DNA of 64,000 nucleotides, taken from positions 118,244,699 to 118,308,698 of the forward strand of contig OZ038380.1 of NCBI GenBank assembly GCA_964036045.1, in the 5' to 3' direction. The translations under genes were made by a program, and so were the position numbers. The DNA comes from Eutreptiella sp. 'Long Island Sound 2002' (lineage: Eukaryota > Euglenozoa > Euglenophyceae > Eutreptiales > Eutreptiaceae). Shown piece after piece: positions 44,520-57,067 of the stretch (the first letter of the stretch is position 1; the number at the start of each line of letters is the position of its first letter). Under the pieces are notes generated by a model, which was not told the origin of the DNA, made no database searches, and worked only from the letters and a program-made list of their open reading frames with translations.

Positions 44520-46570
44520 ACCACCGAGGCCCCCACCGCATGGGCGTGGGGGCCTCCTTTGCTTCGGGACCACCGAGGCCCCCAACGCATGGGCGAGGGG
44601 GCCTCCTTCGCGTTGGGACCACTGAGGCCCCCACCGCATGGGCGTGGGGGCCTCCTTCGCTTTGGGACCACCGAGGCCCCCACCGCATGGGCGAGGGGGC
44701 CTCCTTCGCTTTGGAACCACCGAGGCCCCCGGCGCATGGGCAAGGGGGCCTCCTTCGCTTTGGAACCTCCGAGGCCCCCACCGCATGGGCGCGGGGGCCT
44801 CCTTCGCTTTGGGACCACCTAGGCCCCCGCCAATGGGCGTGGGGGCCTCCTTCGCTTTGGGACCACGGAGGCCCCCACCGCATGGGCATGGGGGCCTCCT
44901 TCGCTTTGGGACCACCAAGGCCGCCACCGCATGGGCGGGTGGGCCTACTTCGCTTTGGGACCACCGAGGACCCCACCGCATGGGCGAGGGGGCCTCCTTC
45001 GCTTTGGGAGCACCGAGGCCCCCACCGCATGGGCGAGGGGGCCAACTTCGCTTTGGGACCACCGAGGCCCGCATCGCATGGGCGAGGGGGCCTCCTTCAC
45101 TTTGGGACCACCGAGGCCCCCACCGCATGGGCGAGGGGGCCAACTTCGCTTTGGGACCACCGAGGCCCCCACCGCATGGGTGTGGGGGCCTCCTTCGCAT
45201 TGGGACCACCGAGGCCCGCACCCCATGGGCGTAGGGACCTCGTTCGCTTTGGAACCACCGGGGCCCCCATCCCATGGGCGTGGGGGCCTGCTTCGCTTTG
45301 GAACCACCAAGGCCCCCACCGCATGGGCGAGGGGGCCTCCTTCGCTTTGGGACCACCGAGGGCCCCACCGCATGGGCGAGGGGGCCTCCTTCGCTTTGGG
45401 ACCACCGAGGCCCCCAGCGCATGGGCGTGGGGGCCTCCTTCGCTTTGGGACCACCGAAGCCCCCACCGCATGGGCGAGGGGGCCTCCTTCGCTTTGGGAC
45501 CACCGAGGCCCCCACCGCATGGGCGAGGGGGCCTCCTTCGCTTTGGGACCACCGAGGCCCCCACCGCATGGGCGTGGGGGCCTCCTTTGCTTCGGGACCA
45601 CCGAGGCCCCCAACGCATGGGCGAGGGGGCCTCCTTCGCGTTGGGACCACTGAGGCCCCCACCGCATGGGCGTGGGGGCCTCCTTCGCTTTGGGACCACC
45701 GAGGCCCCCACCGCATGGGCGAGGGGGCCTCCTTCGCTTTGGAACCACCGAGGCCCCCGGCGCATGGGCAAGGGGGCCTCCTTCGCTTTGGAACCTCCGA
45801 GGCCCCCACCGCATGGGCGCGGGGGCCTCCTTCGCTTTGGGACCACCTAGGCCCCCGCCAATGGGCGTGGGGGCCTCCTTCGCTTTGGGACCACGGAGGC
45901 CCCCACCGCATGGGCATGGGGGCCTCCTTCGCTTTGGGACCACCAAGGCCGCCACCGCATGGGCGGGTGGGCCTACTTCGCTTTGGGACCACCGAGGACC
46001 CCACCGCATGGGCGAGGGGGCCTCCTTCGCTTTGGGAGCACCGAGGCCCCCACCGCATGGGCGAGGGGGCCAACTTCGCTTTGGGACCACCGAGGCCCGC
46101 ATCGCATGGGCGAGGGGGCCTCCTTCACTTTGGGACCACCGAGGCCCCCACCGCATGGGCGAGGGGGCCAACTTCGCTTTGGGACCACCGAGGCCCCCAC
46201 CGCATGGGTGTGGGGGCCTCCTTCGCATTGGGACCACCGAGGCCCGCACCCCATGGGCGTAGGGACCTCGTTCGCTTTGGAACCACCGGGGCCCCCATCC
46301 CATGGGCGTGGGGGCCTGCTTCGCTTTGGAACCACCAAGGCCCCCACCGCATGGGCGAGGGGGCCTCCTTCGCTTTGGGACCACCGAGGGCCCCACCGCA
46401 TGGGCGAGGGGGCCTCCTTCGCTTTGGGACCACCGAGGCCCCCAGCGCATGGGCGTGGGGGCCTCCTTCGCTTTGGGACCACCGAAGCCCCCACCGCATG
46501 GGCGAGGGGGCCTCCTTCGCTTTGGGACCACCGAGGCCCCCACCGCATGGGCGAGGGGGCCTCCTTCGCT
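44520..46570. repeat. Higher-order repeat, 1,028-bp spacing, two adjacent copies plus a related third
   Basis: Sequence from about 44520 to 45545 recurs at 45548-46573, including the deleted unit GCCCCCGCCAATGGGC and the variant GGAACCTCCGAGG. A related partial copy begins near 47.6 kb. 1,028 is 21 units minus one base, the base loss being explained by that short unit. Confidence 0.85.
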
Positions 46571-48569
46571 TTGGGATCAACGAGGCCCCCGCCGCATGGG
46601 CGAGTGGGCCTCCTTCGCTTTGGGACCACCGAGGCCCCCACCGCATGGGCAAGGGGGCCTCCTTCGCTTTGGAACCACCGAGGCCCCCACCGCATGGGCG
46701 CGGGGGCCTCCTTCGCTTTGGGACCACCGAGGCCCCCGCCAATGGGCGTGGGGGCCTCCTTCGCTTTGGGACCACGGAGGCCCCCACCGCATGGGCATGG
46801 GGGCCTCCTTCGCTTTGGGACCACCAAGGCCCCCACCGCATGGGCGGGTGGGCCTACTTCGCTTTGGGACCACCGAGGCCCCCACCGCATGGGCGAGGGG
46901 GCCTCCTTCGCTTTGGGAGCACCGAGGCCCCCACCGCATGGGCATGGGGGCCTCCTTCGCTTTGGGACCACCGAGGCCCGCACCGCATGGGCGAGGGGGC
47001 CTCCTTCACTTTGGGACCACCGAGGCCCCCACCGCATGGGCGAGGGGGCCAACTTCGCTTTGGGACCACCGAGGCCCCCACCGCATGGGTGTGGGGGCCT
47101 CCTTCGCATTGGGACCACCGAGGCCCGCACCCCATGGGCGTAGGGACCTCGTTCGCTTTGGAACCACCGGGGCCCCCATCCCATGGGCGTGGGGGCCTGC
47201 TTCGCTTTGGAACCACCAAGGCCCCCACCGCATGGGCAAGGGGGCCTCCTTCGCTTTGGGACCACCGAGGCCCCCACCGCATGGGCGAGGGGGCCTCCTT
47301 CGCTTTGGGACCACCGAGGCCCCCAGCGCATGGGCGTGGGGGCCTCCTTCGCTTTGGGACCACCGAAGCCCCCACCGCATGGGCGAGGGGGCCTCCTTCG
47401 CTTTGGGACCACCGAGGCCCCCACCGCATGGGCGAGGGGGCCTCCTTCGCTTTGGGATCAACGAGGCCCCCGCCGCATGGGCGAGTGGGCCTCCTTCGCT
47501 TTGGGACTACCGAGGCCCCCACCGCATGGGCGTGGGGGCCTCCTTTGCTTCGGGACCACCGAGGCCCCCAACGCATGGGCGAGGGGGCCTCCTTCGCGTT
47601 GGGACCACTGAGGCCCCCACCGCATGGGCGAGGGGGCCTCCTTCGCTTTGGGACCACCGAGGCCCCCACCGCATGGGCGAGGGGGCCTCCTTCGCTTTGG
47701 AACCACCGAGGCCCCCGGCGCATGGGCAAGGGGGCCTCCTTCGCTTTGGAACCTCCGAGGCCCCCACCGCATGGGCGCGGGGGCCTCCTTCGCTTTGGGA
47801 CCACCTAGGCCCCCGCCAATGGGCGTGGGGGCCTCCTTCGCTTTGGGACCACGGAGGCCCCCACCGCATGGGCATGGGGGCCTCCTTCGCTTTGGGACCA
47901 CCAAGGCCGCCACCGCATGGGCGGGTGGGCCTACTTCGCTTTGGGACCACCGAGGACCCCACCGCATGGGCGAGGGGGCCTCCTTCGCTTTGGGAGCACC
48001 GAGGCCCCCACCGCATGGGCATGGGGGCCTCCTTCGCTTTGGGACCACCGAGGCCCGCACCGCATGGGCGAGGGGGCCTCCTTCACTTTGGGACCACCGA
48101 GGCCCCCACCGCATGGGCGAGGGGGCCAACTTCGCTTTGGGACCACCGAGGCCCCCACCGCATGGGTGTGGGGGCCTCCTTCGCATTGGGACCACCGAGG
48201 CCCGCACCCCATGGGCGTAGGGACCTCGTTCGCTTTGGAACCACCGGGGCCCCCATCCCATGGGCGTGGGGGCCTGCTTCGCTTTGGAACCACCAAGGCC
48301 CCCACCGCATGGGCGAGGGGGCCTCCTTCGCTTTGGGACCACCGAGGGCCCCACCGCATGGGCGAGGGGGCCTCCTTCGCTTTGGGACCACCGAGGCCCC
48401 CAGCGCATGGGCGTGGGGGCCTCCTTTGCTTTGGGACCACCGAGGCCCCCACCGCATGGGCCTGGGGGCCTCCTTCGCATTGGGACCACCGAGGGCCCCA
48501 CCACATGGGCGTGGGGGCCTTCTTCGCTTTGGGACCACCGAGGCCCCCATCGCATGGGCGGGTGGGCCT

Positions 48570-51500
48570 AATTCGCTTTGGGACCACCGAGTACCCCACC
48601 ACATGGTAGAGGGAGCCTCCTTCGCTTTGGGACCACCGAGGCCCCCACCGCATGGGCACGGAGGCCCCAAGCGCATGGGCGAGTGGGCCTCCTTCGCTTT
48701 GGGACCACCGAGGCCCCCACCGCATGGGCGTGGGGGCCTCCTTTGCTTTGGGACCACCGAGGCCCCCACCGCATGGGCGTGGGGGCCTCCTTCGCATTGG
48801 GACCACCGAGGGCCCCACCACATGGGCGTGTGGGCCTTCTTCGCTTTGAGACCACCGAGGCCCCCATCGCATGGGCGGGTGGGCCTACTTCGCTTTGGGA
48901 CCACCGAGGACCCCACCACATGGTAGAGGGAGCCTCCTTCGCTTTGGGACCACTGAGGCCCCCACCGCATGGGCACGGAGGTCCCCAGCGCATGGGCGAG
49001 TGGGCCTCCTTCGCTTTGGGACACCGGGGCCCCCAAACGCATGGGCGTGGGGGCCTCCTTCGCTTTGGGACCACTTGGGCCCCCACCGCATGGGCGTGGG
49101 GGCCTCCTTTGCTTTGGGACCACCGAGGCCCCCACCGCATGGGCGTGGGGGCCTCCTTCGCATTGGGACCACCGAGGGCCCCACCACATGGGCGTGCGGG
49201 CCTTCTTCGCTTTGGGACCACCGAGGCCCCCATCGCATGGGCGGGTGGGCCTACTTCGCTTTGGGACCACCGAGGACCCCAGCACATGGTAGAGGGAGCC
49301 TCCTTCGCTTTGGGACCACTGAGGCCCCCACCGCATGGGCACGGAGGCCCCCAGCGCATGGGCGAGTGGGCCTCCTTCGCTTTGGGACACCGGGGCCCCC
49401 AAACGCATGGGCGTGGGGGCCTCCTTCGCTTTGGGACCACTTGGGCCCCCACCGCGTGGGTGTGGGGGCCTCCTTCGCATTGGGACCACCGAGGCCCGCA
49501 CCCCATGGGCGTAGGGACCTCGTTCGCTTTGGAACCACCGGGGTCCCCATCCCATGGGCGTGGGGGCCTGCTTCGCTTTGGAACCAGCAAGGCCCCCACC
49601 GCATGGGCGAGGGGGCCTCCTTCGCTTTGGGACCACCGAGGCCCCCACCGCATGGGCGAGGGGACCTCCTTCGCTTTGGGACCACCGAGGCCCCCAGCGC
49701 ATGGGCGTGGGGGCCTCCTTTGCTTTGGGACCACCGAGGCCCCCAACGCATCGGCGTGGGGGCCTCCTTCGCATTGGGACCACCGAGGGCCCCACCACAT
49801 GGGCGTGCGGGCCTTCTTCGCTTTGGGACCACCGAGGCCCCCATCGCATGGGCGGGTGGGCCTAATTCGCTTTGGGACCACCGAGGACCCCACCACATGG
49901 TAGAGGGAGCCTCCTTCGCTTTGGGACCACCGAGGCCCCCACCGCATGGGCACGGAGGCCCCAAGCGCATGGGCGAGTGGGCCTCCTTCGCTTTGGGACC
50001 ACCGAGGCCCCCACCGCATGGGCGTGGGGGCCTCCTTCGCTTTGGGACCACCGAGGCCCCCACCGCATGGGCGTGGGGGCCTCCTTTGCTTTGGGACCAC
50101 CGAGGCCCCCAACGCATGGGCGAGGGGGCCTCCTTCGCGTTGGGACCACTGAGGTCCCCACCGCATGGGCGTGGGGGCCTCCTTCGCTTTGGGACCACCG
50201 AGGCCCCCACCGCATGGGCGAGGGGGCCTCCTTCGCTTTGGAACCTCCGAGGCCCCCACCGCATGGGCGCGGGGGCCTCCTTCGCTTTGGGACCACCTAG
50301 GCCCCCGCCAATGGGCGTGGGGGCCTCCTTCGCTTTGGGACCACGGAGGCCCCCACCGCATGGGCATGGGGGCCTCCTTCGCTTTGGGACCACCAAGGCC
50401 GCCACCGCATGGGCGGGTGGGCCTACTTCGCTTTGGGACCACCGAGGACCCCACCGCATGGGCGAGGGGGCCTCCTTCGCTTTGGGAGCACCGAGGCCCC
50501 CACCGCATGGGCATGGGGGCCTCCTTCGCTTTGGGACCACCGAGGCCCGCACCGCATGGGCGAGGGGGGCTACTTCACTTTGGGACCACCGAGGCCCCCA
50601 CCGCATGGGCGAGGGGGCCAACTTCGCTTTGGGACCACCGAGGCCCCCACCGCATGGGTGTGGGGGCCTCCTTCGCATTGGGACCACCGAGGCCCGCACC
50701 CCATGGGCGTAGGGACCTCGTTCGCTTTGGAACCACCGGGGCCCCCATCCCATGGGCGTGGGGGCCTGCTTCGCTTTGGAACCACCAAGGCCCCCACCGC
50801 ATGGGCGAGGGGGCCTCCTTCGCTTTGGGACCACCGAGGGCCCCACCGCATGGGCGAGGGGGCCCTCCTTCGCTTTGGGACCACCGAGGCCCCCAGCGCA
50901 TGGGCGTGGGGGCCTCCTTTGCTTTGGGACCACCGAGGCCCCCACCGCATGGGCGTGGGGGCCTCCTTCGCATTGGGACCACCGAGGGCCCCACCACATG
51001 GGCGTGGGGGCCTTCTTCGCTTTGGGACCACCGAGGCCCCCATCGCATGGGCGGGTGGGCCTAATTCGCTTTGGGACCACCGAGGACCCCACCACATGGT
51101 AGAGGGAGCCTCCTTCGCTTTGGGAGCACCGAGGCCCCCACCGCATGGGCACGGAGGCCCCAAGCGCATGGGCGAGTGGGCCTCCTTCGCTTTGGGACCA
51201 CCGAGGCCCCCACCGCATGGGCGTGGGGGCCTCCTTTGCTTTGGGACCACCGAGGCCCCCACCGCATGGGCGTGGGGGCCTCCTTCGCATTGGGACCACC
51301 GAGGGCCCCACCACATGGGCGTGCGGGCCTTCTTCGCTTTGGGACCACCGAGGCCCCCATCGCATGGGCGGGTGGGCCTACTTCGCTTTGGGACCACCGA
51401 GGACCCCACCACATGGTAGAGGGAGCCTCCTTCGCTTTGGGACCACTGAGGCCCCCACCGCATGGGCACGGAGGTCCCCAGCGCATGGGCGAGTGGGCCT

Positions 51501-52600
51501 CCTTCGCTTTGGGACACCGGGGCCCCCAAACGCATGGGCGTGGGGGCCTCCTTCGCTTTGGGACCACTTGGGCCCCCACCGCATGGGCGTGGGGGCCTCC
51601 TTTGCTTTGGGACCACCGAGGCCCCCACCGCATGGGCGTGGGGGCCTCCTTCGCATTGGGACCACCGAGGGCCCCACCACATGGGCGTGCGGGCCTTCTT
51701 CGCTTTGGGACCACCGAGGCCCCCATCGCATGGGCGGGTGGGCCTACTTCGCTTTGGGACCACCGAGGACCCCAGCACATGGTAGAGGGAGCCTCCTTCG
51801 CTTTGGGACCACTGAGGCCCCCACCGCATGGGCACGGAGGCCCCCAGCGCATGGGCGAGTGGGCCTCCTTCGCTTTGGGACACCGGGGCCCCCAAACGCA
51901 TGGGCGTGGGGGCCTCCTTCGCTTTGGGACCACTTGGGCCCCCACCGCGTGGGTGTGGGGGCCTCCTTCGCATTGGGACCACCGAGGCCCGCACCCCATG
52001 GGCGTAGGGACCTCGTTCGCTTTGGAACCACCGGGGTCCCCATCCCATGGGCGTGGGGGCCTGCTTCGCTTTGGAACCAGCAAGGCCCCCACCGCATGGG
52101 CGAGGGGGCCTCCTTCGCTTTGGGACCACCGAGGCCCCCACCGCATGGGCGAGGGGACCTCCTTCGCTTTGGGACCACCGAGGCCCCCAGCGCATGGGCG
52201 TGGGGGCCTCCTTTGCTTTGGGACCACCGAGGCCCCCAACGCATCGGCGTGGGGGCCTCCTTCGCATTGGGACCACCGAGGGCCCCACCACATGGGCGTG
52301 GGGGCCTTCTTCGCTTTGGGACCACCGAGGCCCCCATCGCATGGGCGGGTGGGCCTAATTCGCTTTGGGACCACCGAGGACCCCACCACATGGTAGAGGG
52401 AGCCTCCTTCGCTTTGGGACCACCGAGGCCCCCACCGCATGGGCACGGAGGCCCCAAGCGCATGGGCGAGTGGGCCTCCTTCGCTTTGGGACCACCGAGG
52501 CCCCCACCGCATGGGCGTGGGGGCCTCCTTCGCTTTGGGACCACCGAGGCCCCCACCGCATGGGCGTGGGGGCCTCCTTTGCTTTGGGACCACCGAGGCC
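48570..52600. repeat. Higher-order repeat, 2,493-bp spacing
   Basis: About 1.5 kb from 48570 recurs nearly identically from 51063, including truncated composite units at 48653/51146 and 48970/51463. Between the repeats lies a stretch resembling the 1,028-bp family, so two higher-order families are interleaved. Confidence 0.85.
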
Positions 52601-55600
52601 CCCACCGCATGGGCGTGGGGGCCTCCTTCGCATTGGGACCACCAAGGGCCCCACCACATGGGCGTGCGGGCCTTCTTCGCTTTGGGACCACCGAGGCCCC
52701 CACCGCATGGGCGTGGGGGCCTCCTTCGCTTTGGGACCACCGAGGACCCCACCACATGGTAGAGGGAGCCTCCTTCGCTTTGGGACCACTGAGGCCTCCA
52801 CCGCATGGGCACGGAGGCCCCCAGCGCATGGGCGAGTGGGCCTCCTTCGCTTCGGGACACCGGGGCCCCCAAACGCATGGGCGTGGGGGCCTCCTTCGCT
52901 TTGGGACCACTTGGGCCCCCACCGCGTGGGCGAGGGGGCCTCCTTCCCTTTGGGACCACCGGGGCCCCCACCGCATGGGCAAGGGGGCCTCCTTCGCTTT
53001 GGGACAACCGAGGCCCCCGGCGCATCGGTGAGGGGCCCTCCTTCGCTTTGGGACGACTGAGGCCCCCACTACATGGGCGAGGGGGCCTGCTTCGCTTTGG
53101 AACCAGCGAGGCCCCCAGCGCATGGGTGTGGGGGCCTCCTTTGCTTTGGAACAACGGGGGCCCCCACCGCATGGGCGTGGGGGCCTCCTTCGCTTTGGGA
53201 CCACAGAGGCCCCCACCGCATGGGCGTGGGGGCCTCCTTCGCTTTGGGACCACAGAGGCCCCCACCGCATGGGCGAGGGGGCCTCCTTCGCTTTGGGACC
53301 ACCGAGGCCCCCACCGCATGGGTGTGCGGGCCTCCTTCGCTGTGGGAGCACCGAGGACCCCACCGCATGGGCGTGGGGGCCTCCTTTGCTTTGGGACCAC
53401 CGAGGCCCCCACCGCATGGGCGTGGGGGCCTCCTTCGCTTTGGGACCACCGAGGCCCCGACCGCATGGGCGAGTGGGCCTCCTTCGCTTTGGGAGAACCG
53501 AGGCACCCGGCGCATGGGCGGGGGGCCTCCTTCGCTTTGGGACCACCAAGGCCCCCCGCGCATGGGCGGGGGGCCTCCTTCGCTTTGGGACAACCAAGGC
53601 CCCCACCGCATGGGTGTGGGGGCTTCCTTCGCTTTGGGACCACCGGGGCCCCCAGCGCATGGGCGTGGGGGCCTCCTTCGCGTTGGGACCACCGAGGGCC
53701 CCACCACAAGGGCGTTCGGGCCTCCTTCGCTTTGGGACCACTGGGGCCCCCAACGCATGGGTGTGGGGGCCTCCTTCGCTTTGGGACCACCGGGGCCCCC
53801 ACCGCATGGGCGAGTGGGCCTCCTTCGCTTTGGGAGCACCGAGGCCCCCGGCGCATGGGCGGGGGGCCTCCTTCGCTTTGGGACCATTGAGGCCCCCACC
53901 GCATGGGCGAGGGGGCCTCCTTCGCTTTGCGACCACCGAGGCCCCCACCGCATGGGCGAGTGGGCCTCCTTCGCTTTGGGACCACCGAGGCCCCCACCGC
54001 ATGGGCGTGGGGGCCTCCTTTGCGTTGGGACCACCGAGGGCCCCACCACATGGGCGTGGGGGCCTCCTTCGCTTTGGGACCTGCGAGGCCCCCACCGCAT
54101 GGGCGTGGGGGCCTCCTTTGCTTTGGGACCACCGAGGCCCCCACCGCATGGGCGTGGGGGCCTCCTTCGCATTGGGACCACCGAGGGCCCCACCACATGG
54201 GCGTGCGGGCCTTCTTCGCTTTGGGACCACCGAGGCCCCCATCGCATGGGCGGGTGGGCCTACTTCGCTTTGGGACCACCGAGGACCCCACCACATGGTA
54301 GAGGGAGCCTCCTTCGCTTTGGGACCACTGAGGCCCCCACCGCATGGGAACGGAGGCCCCCAGCGCATGGGCGAGTGGGCCTCCTTCGCTTTGGGACACC
54401 GGGGCCCCCAAACGCATGGGCGTGGGGGCCTCCTTCGCTTTGGGACCACTTGGGCCCCCACCGCGTGGGTGTGGGGGCCTCCTTCGCATTGGGACCACCG
54501 AGGCCCGCACCCCATGGGCATAGGGACCTCGTTCGCTTTGGAACCACCGGGGCCCCCATCCCATGGGCGTGGGGGCCTGCTTCGCTTTGGACCAGCAAGG
54601 CCCCCACCGCATGGGCGAGGGGGCCTCCTTCGCTTTGGGACCACCGAGGCCCCCACCTCATGGGCGAGGGGACCTCCTTCGCTTTGGGACCACCGAGGCC
54701 CCCAGCGCATGGGCGTGGGGGCCTCCTTTGCTTTGGGACCACCGAGGCCCCCACCGCATGGGTCAAGGGGCCTCCTTCGCATTGGGACCACCGAGGGCTC
54801 CACCACATGGGCGTGGGGGCCTTCTTCGCTTTGGGACCACCGAGGCCCCCATCGCATGGGCGGGTGGGCCTAATTCGCTTTGGGACCACCGAGGACCCCA
54901 CCACATGGTAGAGGGAGCCTCCTTCGCTTTGGGACCACCGAGGCCCCCACCGCATGGGCACGGAGGCCCCAAGCGCATGGGCGAGTGGGCCTCCTTCGCT
55001 TTGGGACCACCGAGGCCCCCACCGCATGGGCGAGGGGGCCTCCTTCGCTTTGGGACCACCGAGGCCCCCACCGCATGGGCGTGGGGGCCTCCTTTGCTTT
55101 GGGACCACCGAGGCCCCCACCGCATGGGCGTGGGGGCCTCCTTCGCATTGGGACCACCGAGGGCCCCACCACATGGGCGTGCGGGCCTTCTTCGCTTTGG
55201 GACCACCGAGGCACCCATCGCATGGGCGGGTGGGCCTACTTCGCTTTGGGACCACCGAGGACCCCACCACATGGTAGAGGGAGCCTCCTTCGCTTTGGGA
55301 CCACTGAGGCCCCCACCGCATGGGCACGGAGGCCCCCAGCGCATGGGCGAGTGGGCCTCCTTCGCTTCGGGACACCGGGGCCCCCAAACGCATGGGCGTG
55401 GGGGCCTCCTTCGCTTTGGGACCACTTGGGCCCCCACCGCGTGGGCGAGGGGGCCTCCTTCGCTTTCGGACCACCGGGGCCCCCAGCGCATGGGCAAGGG
55501 GGCCTCCTTCGCTTTGGGACAACCGAGGCCCCCGGCGCATCGGTGAGGGGCCCTCCTTCGCTTTGGGACGACTGAGGCCCCCACTACATGGGCGAGGGGG

Positions 55601-57067
55601 CCTGCTTCGCTTTGGAACCAGCGAGGCCCTCAGCGCATGGGCGTGGGGGCCTCCTTCGCGTTGGGACCACGGAGGGCCCCACCACAAGGGCGTTCGGGCC
55701 TCCTTCGCTTTGGGACCACTGGGGCCCCTAACGCATGGGTGTGGGGGCCTCCTTCGCTTTGGGACCACCGGGGCCCCCACCGCATGGGCGAGTGGGCCTC
55801 CTTCGCTTTGGGAGCACCGAGGCCCCCGGCGCATGGGCGGGGGGCCTCCTTCGCTTTGGGACCATTGAGGCCCCCACCGCATGGGCGAGGGGGCGTCCTT
55901 CGCTTTGGGACCACCGAGGCCCCCACCGCATGGGCGAGTGGGCCTCCTTCGCTTTGGGACCACCGAGGCCCCCACCGCATGGGCGTGGGGGCCTCCTTCG
56001 CGTTGGGACCACCGAGGGCCCCACCACATGGGCGTGGGGGCCTCCTTCGCTTTGGGACCACCGAAGCCCCCAACGCATGGGCGTGGGGGCCTCCTTTGCT
56101 TTGGGACCACCGAGGCCCCCACCGCATGGGCGTGGGGGCCTCCTTCGCATTGGGACCACCGAGGGCCCCATCACATGGGCGTGCGGGCCTTCTTCGCTTT
56201 GGGACCACCGAGGCCCCCATCGCATGGGCGGGTGGGCCTACTTCGCTTTGGGACCACCGAGGACCCCACCACATGGTAGAGGGAGCCTCCTTCGCTTTGG
56301 GACCACTGAGGCCCCCACCGCATGGGCACGGAGGCCCCCAGCGCATGGGCGAGTGGGCCTCCTTCGCTTCGGGACACCGGGGCCCCCAAACGCATGGGCG
56401 TGGGGGCCTCCTTCGCTTTGGGACCACTTGGGCCCCCACCGCGTGGGCGAGGGGGCCTCCTTCGCTTTGGGACCACCGGGGCCCCCACCGCATGGGCGTG
56501 GGGGCCTCCTTCGCTTTGGGACAACCGAGGCCCCCGGCGCATCGGTGAGGGGCCCTCCTTCGCTTTGGGACGACTGAGGCCCCCACTACATGGGCGAGGG
56601 GGCCTGCTTCGCTTTGGAACCAGCGAGGCCCCCACCGCATGGGTGTGGGGGCCTCCTTCGCTTTGGGACCACCGAGGCCCCCACCGCATGGGTGTGCGGG
56701 CCTCCTTCGCTTTGGGACCACCGAGGCCCCCACCGCATGGGCGTGGGGGCCTCCTTCGCGTTGGGACCACCGAGGCCCCCACCGCATGGGCGTGGGGGCC
56801 TCCTGCGCTTTGGGACCACCGAGGCCCCCACCGCATGGGCGAGTAATCCTCCTTCGCTTTGGGGGACCGAGGCCCCCGGCGCATGGGCGGGGGGCCTCCT
56901 TTGCTTTGGAACAACGGGGGCCCCCACCGCATGGGCGAGGGGGCCTCCTTCGCTTTGGGACCACCGAGGCCCCCACCGCATGGGTGTGCGGGCCTCCTTC
57001 GCTGTGGGAGCACCGAGGACCCCACCGCATGGGCGAGGGGGCCTCCTTTGCTTTGGGACCACCGAGG